Shown: one piece after another, positions 6,018-13,698 of the stretch | How the letters are laid out: each line of letters starts with the position of its first letter | How positions within the stretch are numbered: position 1 is the first letter of the stretch | NCBI GenBank assembly: GCA_023415375.1 | Contig: JAEZKW010000159.1 | Location: 1 to 23,620 of the forward strand | Direction of reading: 5' to 3' | DNA: 23,620 nt | Source: Bacillota bacterium | GTDB taxonomy: Bacteria > Bacillota > UBA4882 > UBA8346 | Notes under the pieces: model-generated | The model's database searches: none | The model's input: only the letters and a program-made list of their open reading frames with translations | What the model was told of the DNA's origin: nothing | Made by a program: the position numbers and the translations under genes

Positions 6018-8717
6018 ATGTCCAACTGGTTTAACATTGAAGCCAAAGATGTAATCAAAGATTTTTCGAGCTGTGAAAAAAATGGCTTGGCAACTTCGGA
6101 AGCTAACCGCAGACTCGCTAAAGTCGGCCAAAACCAATTAGAATCAGGAACAAAACTTTCACCGTGGCAAATTTTCGGATCCCAATTTAAAGATTTCATG
6201 GTGTTGGTGCTGATTGGAGCCGCCATTGTTTCGGGTTTGCTTGGAGAAAAGGCTGATGCCATAACGATTGTCGCTATCGTCATTCTAAATGCTTTTCTGG
6301 GGTTTATTCAGGAATACCGGGCGGAAAAGTCTTTGGAAGCTTTAAAAGAACTAACGGCTCCCCTTGCCCATGTATTTCGGGATGGCAAAGTTCAGAGAGT
6401 ACCTGCCAAATCAATCGTTCCAGGCGACATCCTGGTTTTGGAAAGTGGCGATCGGATTGCAGCCGACGGTAGAATTATAGCTGCAACCGACTTGGAAATT
6501 AATGAAGCAACTTTAACCGGGGAATCTTTGGCAGTATCTAAAAGTGCGCAAGTTAATAAAGAACCCCATCCGGCTTTAGGTGATCAAAGAAATATGATAT
6601 TTGCGGGCACAATTGTTTCCGGCGGCAGAGGGCGGGCAGTTGTTACCGCAACCGGAATGAAAACTGAGATTGGTAAAATTGCCGGAATGATTAGTGATGC
6701 TCAAAGCGAAGAAACACCCTTGCAAAAGCGTTTAGAACAACTGGGTAAATGGTTGGTAATCATTTGTTTAGGAGTTTGTGCAGCGGTGGGAACAATGGGG
6801 GTGTTGCGTGGCGAGCCACCCCGTCAAATGTTTTTGGCTGCAGTAAGTCTTGCTGTAGCGGCTATTCCTGAAGGTTTACCCGCTATTGTCACGATTGTCT
6901 TGGCGGTAGGGGTTCAGAAAATGATCCGTCGCAATGCGATTATCCGTAGACTACCGGCAGTTGAAACTCTGGGATGCGCTACGGTAATTTGTTCGGATAA
7001 GACAGGGACCTTAACCCAAAACAAACTGGGAGTTACCCGGCTTTGGGCGGGGCAGCGGGAATATAGTCTGGAAACAAATCATTCCACCCAAAAATCAGCA
7101 GCCGATATTGGCGGAGTATTTAAACGTCTGTTGGAAATAGGTATTCTGTGCAACAATGCTGAACTCGAAACCGAAGGAAATTCAATCAATATTATCGGTG
7201 ATCCGACAGAAGGGGCATTATTGGCGGCAGCTCTAAATTATGGGATTGACCCCCGCCAATGCATCACGGAACAAATGCGCTTCGGGGAAATACCTTTTAG
7301 CTCCGAACGCAAACGAATGAGTGTATGGGTTAAGAGTCCGGACGGCCCTTTACTATTTACCAAAGGAGCTGCCGATATCATGATAGAACGTTGCAGCCAT
7401 ATCTGGTCCAGCGAGGGAATTGTTCCTTTTTCATCTAAAATGAAAATGGAAGTCAAAACCTATATTGAAATATGGGGTTCCGAAGCATTACGGATATTGG
7501 CCTTTGCATATCGGCCGGCTCGCCTTGATGAAATCAATCTTAAAAACAATGATCCTGAAAAAGGGTTAATCTTTGTCGGATTAATGGGAATGACTGATCC
7601 AGCGAGGCCAGAATCACGAGGAGCCATTGAAAAGGCTCGTCGGGCCGGCATTCAAACTAAAATGATTACCGGCGATTACCCACGAACCGCAGCGGCTATT
7701 GCCAAACAAATTCATTTGCTTAGGCCTGAGGGAAAAATCATTACCGGAAGTGAAATTGATCAGCTAAGCGATGAGACACTTGTTAAAATTATTCATGAAA
7801 TTGATGTTTTTGCCAGGGTTTCACCCCATCATAAATTACGAGTCGTTAAAGCTTTAAAACAACATGGTCAAATTGTGGCCATGACCGGTGATGGCGTCAA
7901 CGATGCCCCTGCAATCAAAGAAGCTGATATTGGTGTAGCCATGGGTCAAAGTGGCACTGATGTTACGAAAGAGGCCTCGGCAATGGTCATTGCGGATGAT
8001 AATTTCGCCACAATTATTGCAGCGGTGGAAGAAGGTCGGACAATTTACGACAATATCCGTAAGTTCATCCGCTATTTATTAAGCTGTAATATGGGTGAAA
8101 TTTTAACCATGTTCGGAGGAATTATGATGGGTTTACCTTTTCCCCTCTTGCCCATCCAAATATTATGGGTTAACTTGGTTACCGATGGTCTTCCTGCAAT
8201 CGCTTTAGGAATGGACTCGGCCGATTCCGACAATATGAACCGGAGGCCCAGGCCCCCGCGAGAAGGAATCTTTGGCCGGGGTTTAGGCCTCAAAATAATG
8301 TTCCAGGGTGTAATGATCGGTGTGGTTACATTGATTGTTTATATTTTGAAGTTAAAAACAGGTGGGGGCCTAATGGAGGCGCGGACAGCCGCTTTCGCGT
8401 CTTTGGTTTTTGCTCAATTATTTTTTGTATTTCAGTGCCGTTCGGAATCAAAGAGTCTGCTGCAACTCAATCCCTTAAAAAATCGGTACCTTTTGGGTGC
8501 AGTCATAATCTCAAGTACAATGCAAGTGGCGGTTATTATGATCCCCTGGCTTCAGCGGATATTTTATACCACCCCCCTAAAGATTACCGATTGGTTTATG
8601 ATAATAACAATGACACTATTTTCAACGATCATCGGTGATTTAGTATTTCAGTTTCGGAGCGTAATTAAGAAACATTTAAGTATCTTTCATTGGGAAACGC
8701 ATAGGTCCACACTTTAG
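6018..8717 (+). CDS. Cation-transporting P-type ATPase, calcium type (PMCA/SERCA-like, YloB-like)
   Basis: This 899-residue protein is a P2A-type ATPase of the cytoplasmic membrane that exports cations, most likely Ca2+. Visible features are the N-terminal cation-ATPase domain, TGES of the actuator domain (167-170), the phosphorylation motif CSDKTGTLTQ with Asp327, the nucleotide-binding segment FTKGAADIMIERC, TGDGVNDAP (623-631) and about ten membrane helices. SERCA-like metal-site residues are present: PEGLPA in M4, SCNMGEI in M5 and NLVTDGLPA in M6. The start at 6018 is preferred over an upstream ATG at 6006 because GGAGGAG (6008-6014) lies just before it. It is divergent from rqcH, as in the Bacillus yloA-yloB region, where YloB is a Ca2+ ATPase. 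The DUF2953 and ytfJ genes follow closely and may be cotranscribed. Ion specificity is inferred from the motifs. Confidence 0.92.
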   Translation: MSNWFNIEAKDVIKDFSSCEKNGLATSEANRRLAKVGQNQLESGTKLSPWQIFGSQFKDFMVLVLIGAAIVSGLLGEKADAITIVAIVILNAFLGFIQEYRAEKSLEALKELTAPLAHVFRDGKVQRVPAKSIVPGDILVLESGDRIAADGRIIAATDLEINEATLTGESLAVSKSAQVNKEPHPALGDQRNMIFAGTIVSGGRGRAVVTATGMKTEIGKIAGMISDAQSEETPLQKRLEQLGKWLVIICLGVCAAVGTMGVLRGEPPRQMFLAAVSLAVAAIPEGLPAIVTIVLAVGVQKMIRRNAIIRRLPAVETLGCATVICSDKTGTLTQNKLGVTRLWAGQREYSLETNHSTQKSAADIGGVFKRLLEIGILCNNAELETEGNSINIIGDPTEGALLAAALNYGIDPRQCITEQMRFGEIPFSSERKRMSVWVKSPDGPLLFTKGAADIMIERCSHIWSSEGIVPFSSKMKMEVKTYIEIWGSEALRILAFAYRPARLDEINLKNNDPEKGLIFVGLMGMTDPARPESRGAIEKARRAGIQTKMITGDYPRTAAAIAKQIHLLRPEGKIITGSEIDQLSDETLVKIIHEIDVFARVSPHHKLRVVKALKQHGQIVAMTGDGVNDAPAIKEADIGVAMGQSGTDVTKEASAMVIADDNFATIIAAVEEGRTIYDNIRKFIRYLLSCNMGEILTMFGGIMMGLPFPLLPIQILWVNLVTDGLPAIALGMDSADSDNMNRRPRPPREGIFGRGLGLKIMFQGVMIGVVTLIVYILKLKTGGGLMEARTAAFASLVFAQLFFVFQCRSESKSLLQLNPLKNRYLLGAVIISSTMQVAVIMIPWLQRIFYTTPLKITDWFMIITMTLFSTIIGDLVFQFRSVIKKHLSIFHWETHRSTL

Positions 8718-8757
8718 TGGAAAAATAACCACAGACTGGAAACCTTGGGGTGAATCT

Positions 8758-9456
8758 GTGGTTGAGCTTCTTTTATTCCTAAGTGCTATTTGTTTATGCT
8801 TTTTCTCGCCGGTACAATTCAGGATTTTTTATCAAAAAGTTGCCTGGGACGATGCTCTTGTCTTAGAAATGTCGTTTTTACATGGCTTATTGAAAAGGCG
8901 TCGATCTGTCAATTTACTTCAATTAACACCCAGAGGGGTGAAACAACACCAGAAAATCTCCGGCCGATGGTTCTTTTTAAGAAAAAATCAACACAAAAAA
9001 ACTACAGCGCCCTATCAAGGAAATTCCCGCAATTGGCGGGAATTTTTTCAGCGTTATCAAGAATACGGTTTGGGGATGACTTTGCTGACTTATTTTTTGC
9101 CCGCTAATTATCATCGTTATTTATTCGTAGTCGAAGATTTGGAACGTCGCGGGTACTTTACGAAATTTACATGGGTTACTAGATTTGGAACTGGTAATCC
9201 GGTGAGTACGGCCACAGTTTATGGAGTTTTATGGGGAGTAAAATCAAGTTTATTAAGTTATCTCCATCGCAAAACGAAATTTGTCGTTAGGCCCGATATT
9301 CAAATAATTCCGGATTTTCAGAACTCCAGACTGGACTTGAACTTTGACTGTATATTCCGTGTTAAACTGGGCTATATTATTATTGCTGCTTTTATAGCGA
9401 ATTTCCGCTATCGTATGATGAAAGGAGGTATCGGATTTGGAAGATCACCCAATTGA
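8758..9456 (+). CDS. DUF2953-domain membrane-associated protein (YtfI-like)
   Basis: This 232-residue protein of unknown biochemical role begins with a hydrophobic segment (about residues 3-17) and is otherwise basic. The C-terminal half (TRFGTGNPVSTATVYGVLWG, then IQIIPDFQNSRLDLNFDCIF) matches what I recall of DUF2953, the domain of Bacillus YtfI. That gene sits directly upstream of ytfJ, as here, which supports the call. The GTG start at 8758 has GGGGTGA (8747-8753) upstream, a modest site. It begins 40 nt after the ATPase stop, so it is probably in the same transcript, and its last 20 nt overlap the ytfJ start, implying coupled translation. A sporulation role is likely from the partner gene but not shown. 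Confidence 0.75.
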   Translation: MVELLLFLSAICLCFFSPVQFRIFYQKVAWDDALVLEMSFLHGLLKRRRSVNLLQLTPRGVKQHQKISGRWFFLRKNQHKKTTAPYQGNSRNWREFFQRYQEYGLGMTLLTYFLPANYHRYLFVVEDLERRGYFTKFTWVTRFGTGNPVSTATVYGVLWGVKSSLLSYLHRKTKFVVRPDIQIIPDFQNSRLDLNFDCIFRVKLGYIIIAAFIANFRYRMMKGGIGFGRSPN

Positions 9457-9874
9457 AGGTTTAATGAAAACTGCTATGCAGAATATTAAAGAAATGGTTG
9501 ATGTAAATACCATTCTCGGAGATCCGGTAGAAACACTGGATGGCAGTGTTATTGTACCAATTTCGCGAGTTTCATTTGGTTTTGCAGCTGGGGGCAGTGA
9601 GTTTGAAGCCAATATGGTAAAAGCTAAAGATAAGGAACGCGAACGAAATCAGGAACCAATGGAAAGCAGCAAAAAATTTCCATTTGGCGGAGGAAGCGGC
9701 GCCGGAATTACCATTAATCCGGTAGCTTTTTTAGTGGTTGGTAAAGAGCAAACCAAATTGTTACCGATTGAAAGTAATGTATTAGTGGATCGTATTTTAG
9801 ATTCAGCTCCACAGTTATTGGATAAATTACATGAGTTCATCAGCCCCAAGAATCACGAAAAAGAAATCCATTAA
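9437..9874 (+). CDS. ytfJ: Sporulation protein YtfJ (GerW family)
   Basis: This 145-residue protein matches the YtfJ/GerW family found in endospore formers. In B. subtilis YtfJ is a spore protein linked to germination. The N-terminal IEGLMKTAMQNIKEMVDVNT, the core VETLDGSVIVPISRVSFGFA and AGGSEFE, the GGGSGAGITINPVAFLVVG segment and the late block around LLPIESNVLVDRILDSAPQL are the family hallmarks, and the length is typical. It starts at a TTG (9437) with a strong AAAGGAGGT (9421-9429) 7 nt upstream and overlaps the DUF2953 gene by 20 nt. A terminator follows at 9927. Its presence is the clearest single sign that the host forms spores. Confidence 0.93.
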   Translation: MEDHPIEGLMKTAMQNIKEMVDVNTILGDPVETLDGSVIVPISRVSFGFAAGGSEFEANMVKAKDKERERNQEPMESSKKFPFGGGSGAGITINPVAFLVVGKEQTKLLPIESNVLVDRILDSAPQLLDKLHEFISPKNHEKEIH

Positions 9875-9926
9875 TGTTTAAAAAAAAGCAACAATATTAA
9901 ATGTCGTTGAGAATTCTTGGAAAGTT

Positions 9927-9949
9927 AACCGCGTAAATGCGGTTTTTTT
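9927..9949 (+). terminator. Intrinsic terminator after ytfJ
   Basis: AACCGC (9927-9932) and GCGGTT (9939-9944) form a 6-bp stem with a 6-nt loop, followed by a T-run to 9949. It lies about 50 nt past the ytfJ stop and closes the ATPase-DUF2953-ytfJ unit. The remaining sequence to 10120 holds no recognised gene. Confidence 0.85.
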
Positions 9950-10120
9950 ATTGGCAAAAACAGAAATTCAGTTTTTTGGCAACTTCATCCACCCTATATA
10001 GCGTTATGATTAGAGGTTACGATCACGTCCATGAATTTCCAGATAAAAAGTCAATGTATACGAAGGATTTCGTGACTGTTTTTCGAAATGAATAAAAAAA
10101 ACACCTGGGTGGAGGCTTTT

Positions 10121-11242
10121 ATGAAAAAGCGGCTTTTCTATTTTTTCCTATTGATGATTCCAATTATTTTTACAACCAGCGCATTTGCCGCTAAGGGAGT
10201 CGGAGTTACCGCTTCGGCAGCAGTTTTAATGGATTATACAACCGGTGCAATCTTATATCAAAAAAACGCTTCTGTAAAATTGGCCCCTGCCAGTACTACC
10301 AAAATACTAACCGCCATTATAGCAATTGAACGTGGGAAGCTGAATCAAGAAATGGTCGCAAGCACTAAAGCCAGTAAAACAGATGGTTCTTCCATTTGGC
10401 TCGCTCCCGGTGAAACCCACACTCTTGAAGATTTATTATATGGTATCCTTTTGAATTCCGGAAACGATGCTTCCGTTACAGTCGCAGAAAATCTTGCCGG
10501 ATCGGAAAGTAATTTCGCAACCTGGATGAATGAAAAAGCAAAAGAGTTAGGGGCGAGGGACAGCAATTTTGTAAACTGTAATGGCCTTCCAGAGAAAAAT
10601 CATTACACTACAGCCCATGACCTGGCCCTAATCACCCGTTATGCTCTACATAATTCGGTTTTTGATGAAATTGTAAAGACCAAGAAAAAAATCATCAGTT
10701 GGCCCGGACACAAGTGGGATCGAACTATGTACAACCATAACAAACTGTTATGGCGTTATCAGTATGCTGACGGAGTGAAGACTGGATATACCAACCAGGC
10801 CGGGAATTGTCTAGTGTCATCGGCTACCAAAGACAACCACCGATTAATTGTTGTAGTATTACACAGTAAAAATGAGTATGCTGATTCAACGGCTTTGTTT
10901 AATTATGGATTCAATCATTTTCAACTTTATACGGTATCTTCTCCTACAAAAAAGTTAGGAACGGTAAATGTTGTCAAGGGAGTTCAACGGCAAGTTCCGG
11001 TCTCTACCATTAGCACTGTTAACTTAGTTATCCCTAAAGGGGCAGAATCAAAACTTCGGATAAACTTGAGTTTACCATCCTCCGTTGAGGCGCCGGTTGA
11101 AAAAGCTCAACACGTTGGTGAGCTCAAAGTACAACTGGGCGAGCAGATATTAGAAAAATGTCCAGTGGTTGCCATAGCTCCGGTAAAGCGTAAAGGGCTT
11201 TGGCAACGATTTTGGGAATGGGTTATTGGATTCGTTAAATAA
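10121..11242 (+). CDS. D-alanyl-D-alanine carboxypeptidase (DacF/PBP5-type)
   Basis: This 373-residue exported serine peptidase (S11 family) trims the terminal D-Ala from peptidoglycan pentapeptides. A signal peptide is visible (MKKRLFYFFLLMIPIIF to AFA-A, cleavage near 23-24). The three penicillin-binding motifs are present: STTK with Ser58 and Lys61, SGN (113-115) and KTG (220-222). A PBP5-type beta-rich C-terminal domain follows, and the tail GLWQRFWEWVIGFVK looks like the amphipathic membrane anchor of this family. The start at 10121 is preferred over an in-frame ATG at 10088 because GGTGGAGG (10109-10115) lies 5 nt upstream and the signal peptide then begins at residue 1. It may be the sporulation paralogue DacF or the vegetative DacA; I cannot tell which, and no convincing sporulation promoter was found. 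Confidence 0.93.
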   Translation: MKKRLFYFFLLMIPIIFTTSAFAAKGVGVTASAAVLMDYTTGAILYQKNASVKLAPASTTKILTAIIAIERGKLNQEMVASTKASKTDGSSIWLAPGETHTLEDLLYGILLNSGNDASVTVAENLAGSESNFATWMNEKAKELGARDSNFVNCNGLPEKNHYTTAHDLALITRYALHNSVFDEIVKTKKKIISWPGHKWDRTMYNHNKLLWRYQYADGVKTGYTNQAGNCLVSSATKDNHRLIVVVLHSKNEYADSTALFNYGFNHFQLYTVSSPTKKLGTVNVVKGVQRQVPVSTISTVNLVIPKGAESKLRINLSLPSSVEAPVEKAQHVGELKVQLGEQILEKCPVVAIAPVKRKGLWQRFWEWVIGFVK

Positions 11243-11259
11243 ACACGATGCTAACGGGC

Positions 11260-11288
11260 TTGACGTCTTGCCATTCCGATGCTATAAT
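11260..11288 (+). promoter_or_regulatory. Promoter of tRNA-Leu
   Basis: TTGACG (11260-11265) and TATAAT (11283-11288) are separated by exactly 17 bp, a near-consensus vegetative promoter. The predicted start near 11295 is about 6 nt before the mature tRNA. Confidence 0.9.
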
Positions 11289-11300
11289 TTTGTATACGAT

Positions 11301-11382
11301 GCGAGAGTGGCGGAATGGCAGACGCGCTAGACTTAGGATCTAGTGGGCAACCGTGCGGGTTCAAGTCCCGCCTCTCGCACCA
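11301..11382 (+). tRNA. tRNA-Leu (anticodon UAG)
   Basis: The 82-nt gene folds into a class II cloverleaf. The acceptor stem is GCGAGAG (11301-11307) with CTCTCGC (11372-11378). The anticodon stem is CTAGA/TCTAG around loop CTTAGGA, with anticodon TAG at 11334-11336. A variable arm (GGGCAACC region) precedes the T-arm GCGGG-TTCAAGT-CCCGC. Discriminator A and an encoded CCA (11380-11382) complete it. It reads CUA and probably other CUN leucine codons. Position and length fit leucine rather than serine or tyrosine. Confidence 0.97.
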
Positions 11383-11407
11383 AATAAATTGTTTTAATCT
11401 GAAGCTA

Positions 11408-11436
11408 TTGACATTTTAAGATAACAAAGGTAATAT
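11408..11436 (+). promoter_or_regulatory. tig: Candidate promoter for tig
   Basis: TTGACA (11408-11413) is a perfect -35 box, followed after 17 bp by TAATAT (11431-11436), a four-of-six -10 match. It would start transcription near 11443 and give the trigger factor gene a leader of about 230 nt. The predicted start touches the hairpin at 11445-11460, so that hairpin would end the tRNA transcript or begin the tig transcript. Confidence 0.6.
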
Positions 11437-11444
11437 TTTATTAT

Positions 11445-11470
11445 CCTCGGATAGCCGGGGCTTATTTTTT
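11445..11470 (+). terminator. Probable terminator of the tRNA-Leu transcript
   Basis: CCTCGG (11445-11450) and CCGGGG (11455-11460) pair (one G-T wobble) around an ATAG loop, followed by CTTATTTTTT. It is short but GC-rich with a U-tract, 63 nt after the tRNA end. Confidence 0.6.
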
Positions 11471-11640
11471 ATGCTGAAATTTTAACGGGATTTACCGGAA
11501 TTATGCAGATAAAAATTTGCAAAGGGAAAATATGAATTTCGGTTACTTCTTTAGCCTCATGGTGATAATAGTTTAGCAGGATTTCAAATCGAAGTGTCGA
11601 AATGCTGAATGCAGATAAGGGGCAAGAAATTTCAGCGTCA
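11471..11640 (+). repeat. Repeated segments in the tig leader
   Basis: The untranslated region before tig contains ATGCTGAA twice (11471-11478 and 11602-11609) and ATGCAGATAA twice (11503-11512 and 11609-11618). GCTGAAATTT (11473-11482) is the exact inverse of AAATTTCAGC (11627-11636), which could pair over 144 nt. No known riboswitch or T-box signature was recognised. It may be a structured leader RNA or the trace of an old duplication. Confidence 0.4.
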
Positions 11641-11675
11641 AACATATATTATAGTACAGATTCGGAGGAGCATAA

Positions 11676-12983
11676 ATGCAGTTTAACCTGGAAAAACTAG
11701 AGCAGAATTTTGTCATGTTGGAGGTAACGGTTGAACCCAAAGAGATCGAAGATGCATTGGCAGAAAGTTACAAAATCGTTGTTAACAAGGTAAATTTACC
11801 TGGCTTTCGTAAGGGACATATTCCTCGCCAAATTCTGGAAGCTCAATTTGGAAAAACCGTTCTTTATGAAGATGCTTTAGATATAATTGTAACGAAAGGA
11901 TATTTCAAAGGAGTCGAACAATTCAATTTAGAACCCATTGATCAACCCAAATTGGATATTAAGGAACCGTTTGAAGAAGGTAAAAATTTTATTTTTAAAG
12001 CTAAAATTGAGGTATTGCCTGAAGTCAAATTGGGGCAATATAAAGATCTGGAAGTTGAAAAGGTAAAAGCCACCGTCACTGAAAGTGAAATCGAAGAACG
12101 GCTGAAATCGTTACAAGAACGCCATGCGGAGCTTGTGGTGAGCGATAAAAAACAACTTGAAAAAGGTGACTATGCGGTCATTGATTTTGAGGGTTATGTT
12201 GATGGTAAGGCATTCCCGGGCGGAGCCGCTCAAGGATACTCGCTGGAAATTGGATCCGGCAGTTTTATACCGGGTTTTGAGGACCAGTTGATAGGGATGT
12301 CCACTGAAACTTCTAAAGATATCACTGTTAAATTTCCCGATGACTATCACAGTAAAGATTTAGCTGGTAAAGAAGCAACCTTTAAGGTGACTCTCCATGA
12401 AATTAAGGTTAAGGAAATTCCGAGCATAGATGATGAATTTGCCAAAAGCGTCGGTGATTTCGAGACTGTAGATAAGTTAAAAAATGATCTCCGTGAAAAA
12501 ATTCTAGCAATGAATGAGCGGGAATCTGAAGCTAATTTTAGCGACGCGGTGATTAATAAAGCTGTCGAAAGCGCCACGGTTGAATTACCGGAAACGATGA
12601 TTAAGCAAGAAATGGAAGACTTATTACACCGTTTTGAGCATAACCTAGCTTATCAGGGTTTAACCTTAGAGAAATATCTGGAATATACTCAAAAAACAAG
12701 TGACCAAGTTAAAGAGGATTTTCGTCCCGAAGCCGTTAAGCGAGTTAAAACCGATTTGATTTTGAATAGCGTTGCCAAGACCGAAAATATTGAGGTTTCT
12801 GAAGATGAAGTTGATCAGAAAATGCGCGAATTGGCAGCCATGTATGAACAAAAAAATCCTGAAAAATTAAAAAAGGATTTGGAGAAAAATGGCCGGCTCT
12901 CTGGAGTCAAGCAGGCTATTTTATTGGAAAAAACTGCTGATTTTATTAAAGAACAAGCTAAGGTTAAAATTATTGAAAAGTAA
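11676..12983 (+). CDS. tig: Trigger factor (ribosome-associated chaperone and prolyl isomerase)
   Basis: This 435-residue protein has the three trigger-factor domains. The N-terminal ribosome-binding domain carries the signature GFRKGHIPRQ (about 43-52). A FKBP-type prolyl isomerase domain runs from about 155 to 245 (GDYAVIDFEGYVDGKAFPGG, GSGSFIPGFEDQLIGM, FPDDYHSKDLAGKEATFKV). A helical C-terminal chaperone domain follows (ETMIKQEMEDLLHRFEHNLA and onward). The length is normal. It binds at the peptide exit tunnel near ribosomal protein L23 and shields nascent chains. GGAGGAG (11664-11670) lies 5 nt before the ATG. clpP follows after 32 nt, as in many Bacillota and proteobacteria, so the genes are likely cotranscribed. 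Confidence 0.98.
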   Translation: MQFNLEKLEQNFVMLEVTVEPKEIEDALAESYKIVVNKVNLPGFRKGHIPRQILEAQFGKTVLYEDALDIIVTKGYFKGVEQFNLEPIDQPKLDIKEPFEEGKNFIFKAKIEVLPEVKLGQYKDLEVEKVKATVTESEIEERLKSLQERHAELVVSDKKQLEKGDYAVIDFEGYVDGKAFPGGAAQGYSLEIGSGSFIPGFEDQLIGMSTETSKDITVKFPDDYHSKDLAGKEATFKVTLHEIKVKEIPSIDDEFAKSVGDFETVDKLKNDLREKILAMNERESEANFSDAVINKAVESATVELPETMIKQEMEDLLHRFEHNLAYQGLTLEKYLEYTQKTSDQVKEDFRPEAVKRVKTDLILNSVAKTENIEVSEDEVDQKMRELAAMYEQKNPEKLKKDLEKNGRLSGVKQAILLEKTADFIKEQAKVKIIEK

Positions 12984-13015
12984 ACATTTAATACCAGAGC
13001 TAGGAGGGGATAAAA

Positions 13016-13618
13016 TTGATAAATATGAACTTAGTACCAATGGTTGTTGAACAAACCAATCGCGGCGAACGGGCTTATGATATATATTCTCGGCTATTAA
13101 AAGATAGGATTGTTTTTTTGGGTGGCCCAATTGATGATAATATAGCAAATTTAGTCATAGCTGAATTGCTTTTTTTGGCAGGAGAAGATCCCGATAAAGA
13201 AATTTTCTTATATATCAATAGTCCTGGTGGGGCAGTATATTCTGGCTTAGCAATTTATGATACAATTCAGCATATAAAGCCAGTAGTGTCCACAATTTGT
13301 GTGGGTATGGCGGCAAGTATGGCTGCTATCCTTTTGGCAGCCGGAAGTAAAGGAAAACGTTTCGGATTACCCAATTCCAGAGTTTTAATTCACCAACCTC
13401 ATATTCAGGGCGGTGTAGGGGGTCAAGCAACCGATATTGAAATTCAAGCGAAAGAAATTCTAAGGATGCGGGAAATAGGCAACCATATTTTGGAAAAACA
13501 CACCGGCCAACCTCTTGAAAAAATTGCAAAAGACGTAGATCGTGACTACTGGATGTCTGCAGAGGAAGCTAAAGAATACGGTATAATTGACGATATATTT
13601 ATCAGTCAAAAGAAGTAA
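13016..13618 (+). CDS. clpP: ATP-dependent Clp protease proteolytic subunit
   Basis: This 200-residue serine peptidase forms the tetradecameric proteolytic chamber used with ClpX. The catalytic triad is visible as Ser101 (GMAASMAA), His126 (IHQPH) and Asp177 (VDRDYW). The handle region GGQATDIEIQAKEILRMRE is typical. I choose the TTG at 13016 because AGGAGGGG (13003-13010) lies 5 nt upstream, while the ATG at 13025 that would give the family's usual N-terminus MNLVPMVVEQTNRGERAYD is 14 nt away. The N-terminal 3 residues are therefore uncertain. It sits between tig and clpX. No CtsR-type operator was recognised upstream. Confidence 0.97.
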   Translation: MINMNLVPMVVEQTNRGERAYDIYSRLLKDRIVFLGGPIDDNIANLVIAELLFLAGEDPDKEIFLYINSPGGAVYSGLAIYDTIQHIKPVVSTICVGMAASMAAILLAAGSKGKRFGLPNSRVLIHQPHIQGGVGGQATDIEIQAKEILRMREIGNHILEKHTGQPLEKIAKDVDRDYWMSAEEAKEYGIIDDIFISQKK

Positions 13619-13625
13619 GTTTTGT

Positions 13626-13669
13626 ATTCAATGAAGGAATAGTTCATTGAATAGGGAAATGAAATTTCC
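13626..13669 (+). other. Two hairpins between clpP and clpX
   Basis: ATTCAATGAA (13626-13635) and TTCATTGAAT (13643-13652) form a perfect 10-bp stem with a 7-nt loop. GGAAAT (13655-13660) and ATTTCC (13664-13669) form a second 6-bp stem with a 3-nt loop. Neither is followed by a U-tract, so they do not look like terminators. They may stabilise or mark processing of the clpP-clpX message. Confidence 0.6.
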
Positions 13670-13698
13670 GCAAAATAAGCCGAAAGCGAGGTGGAAAG

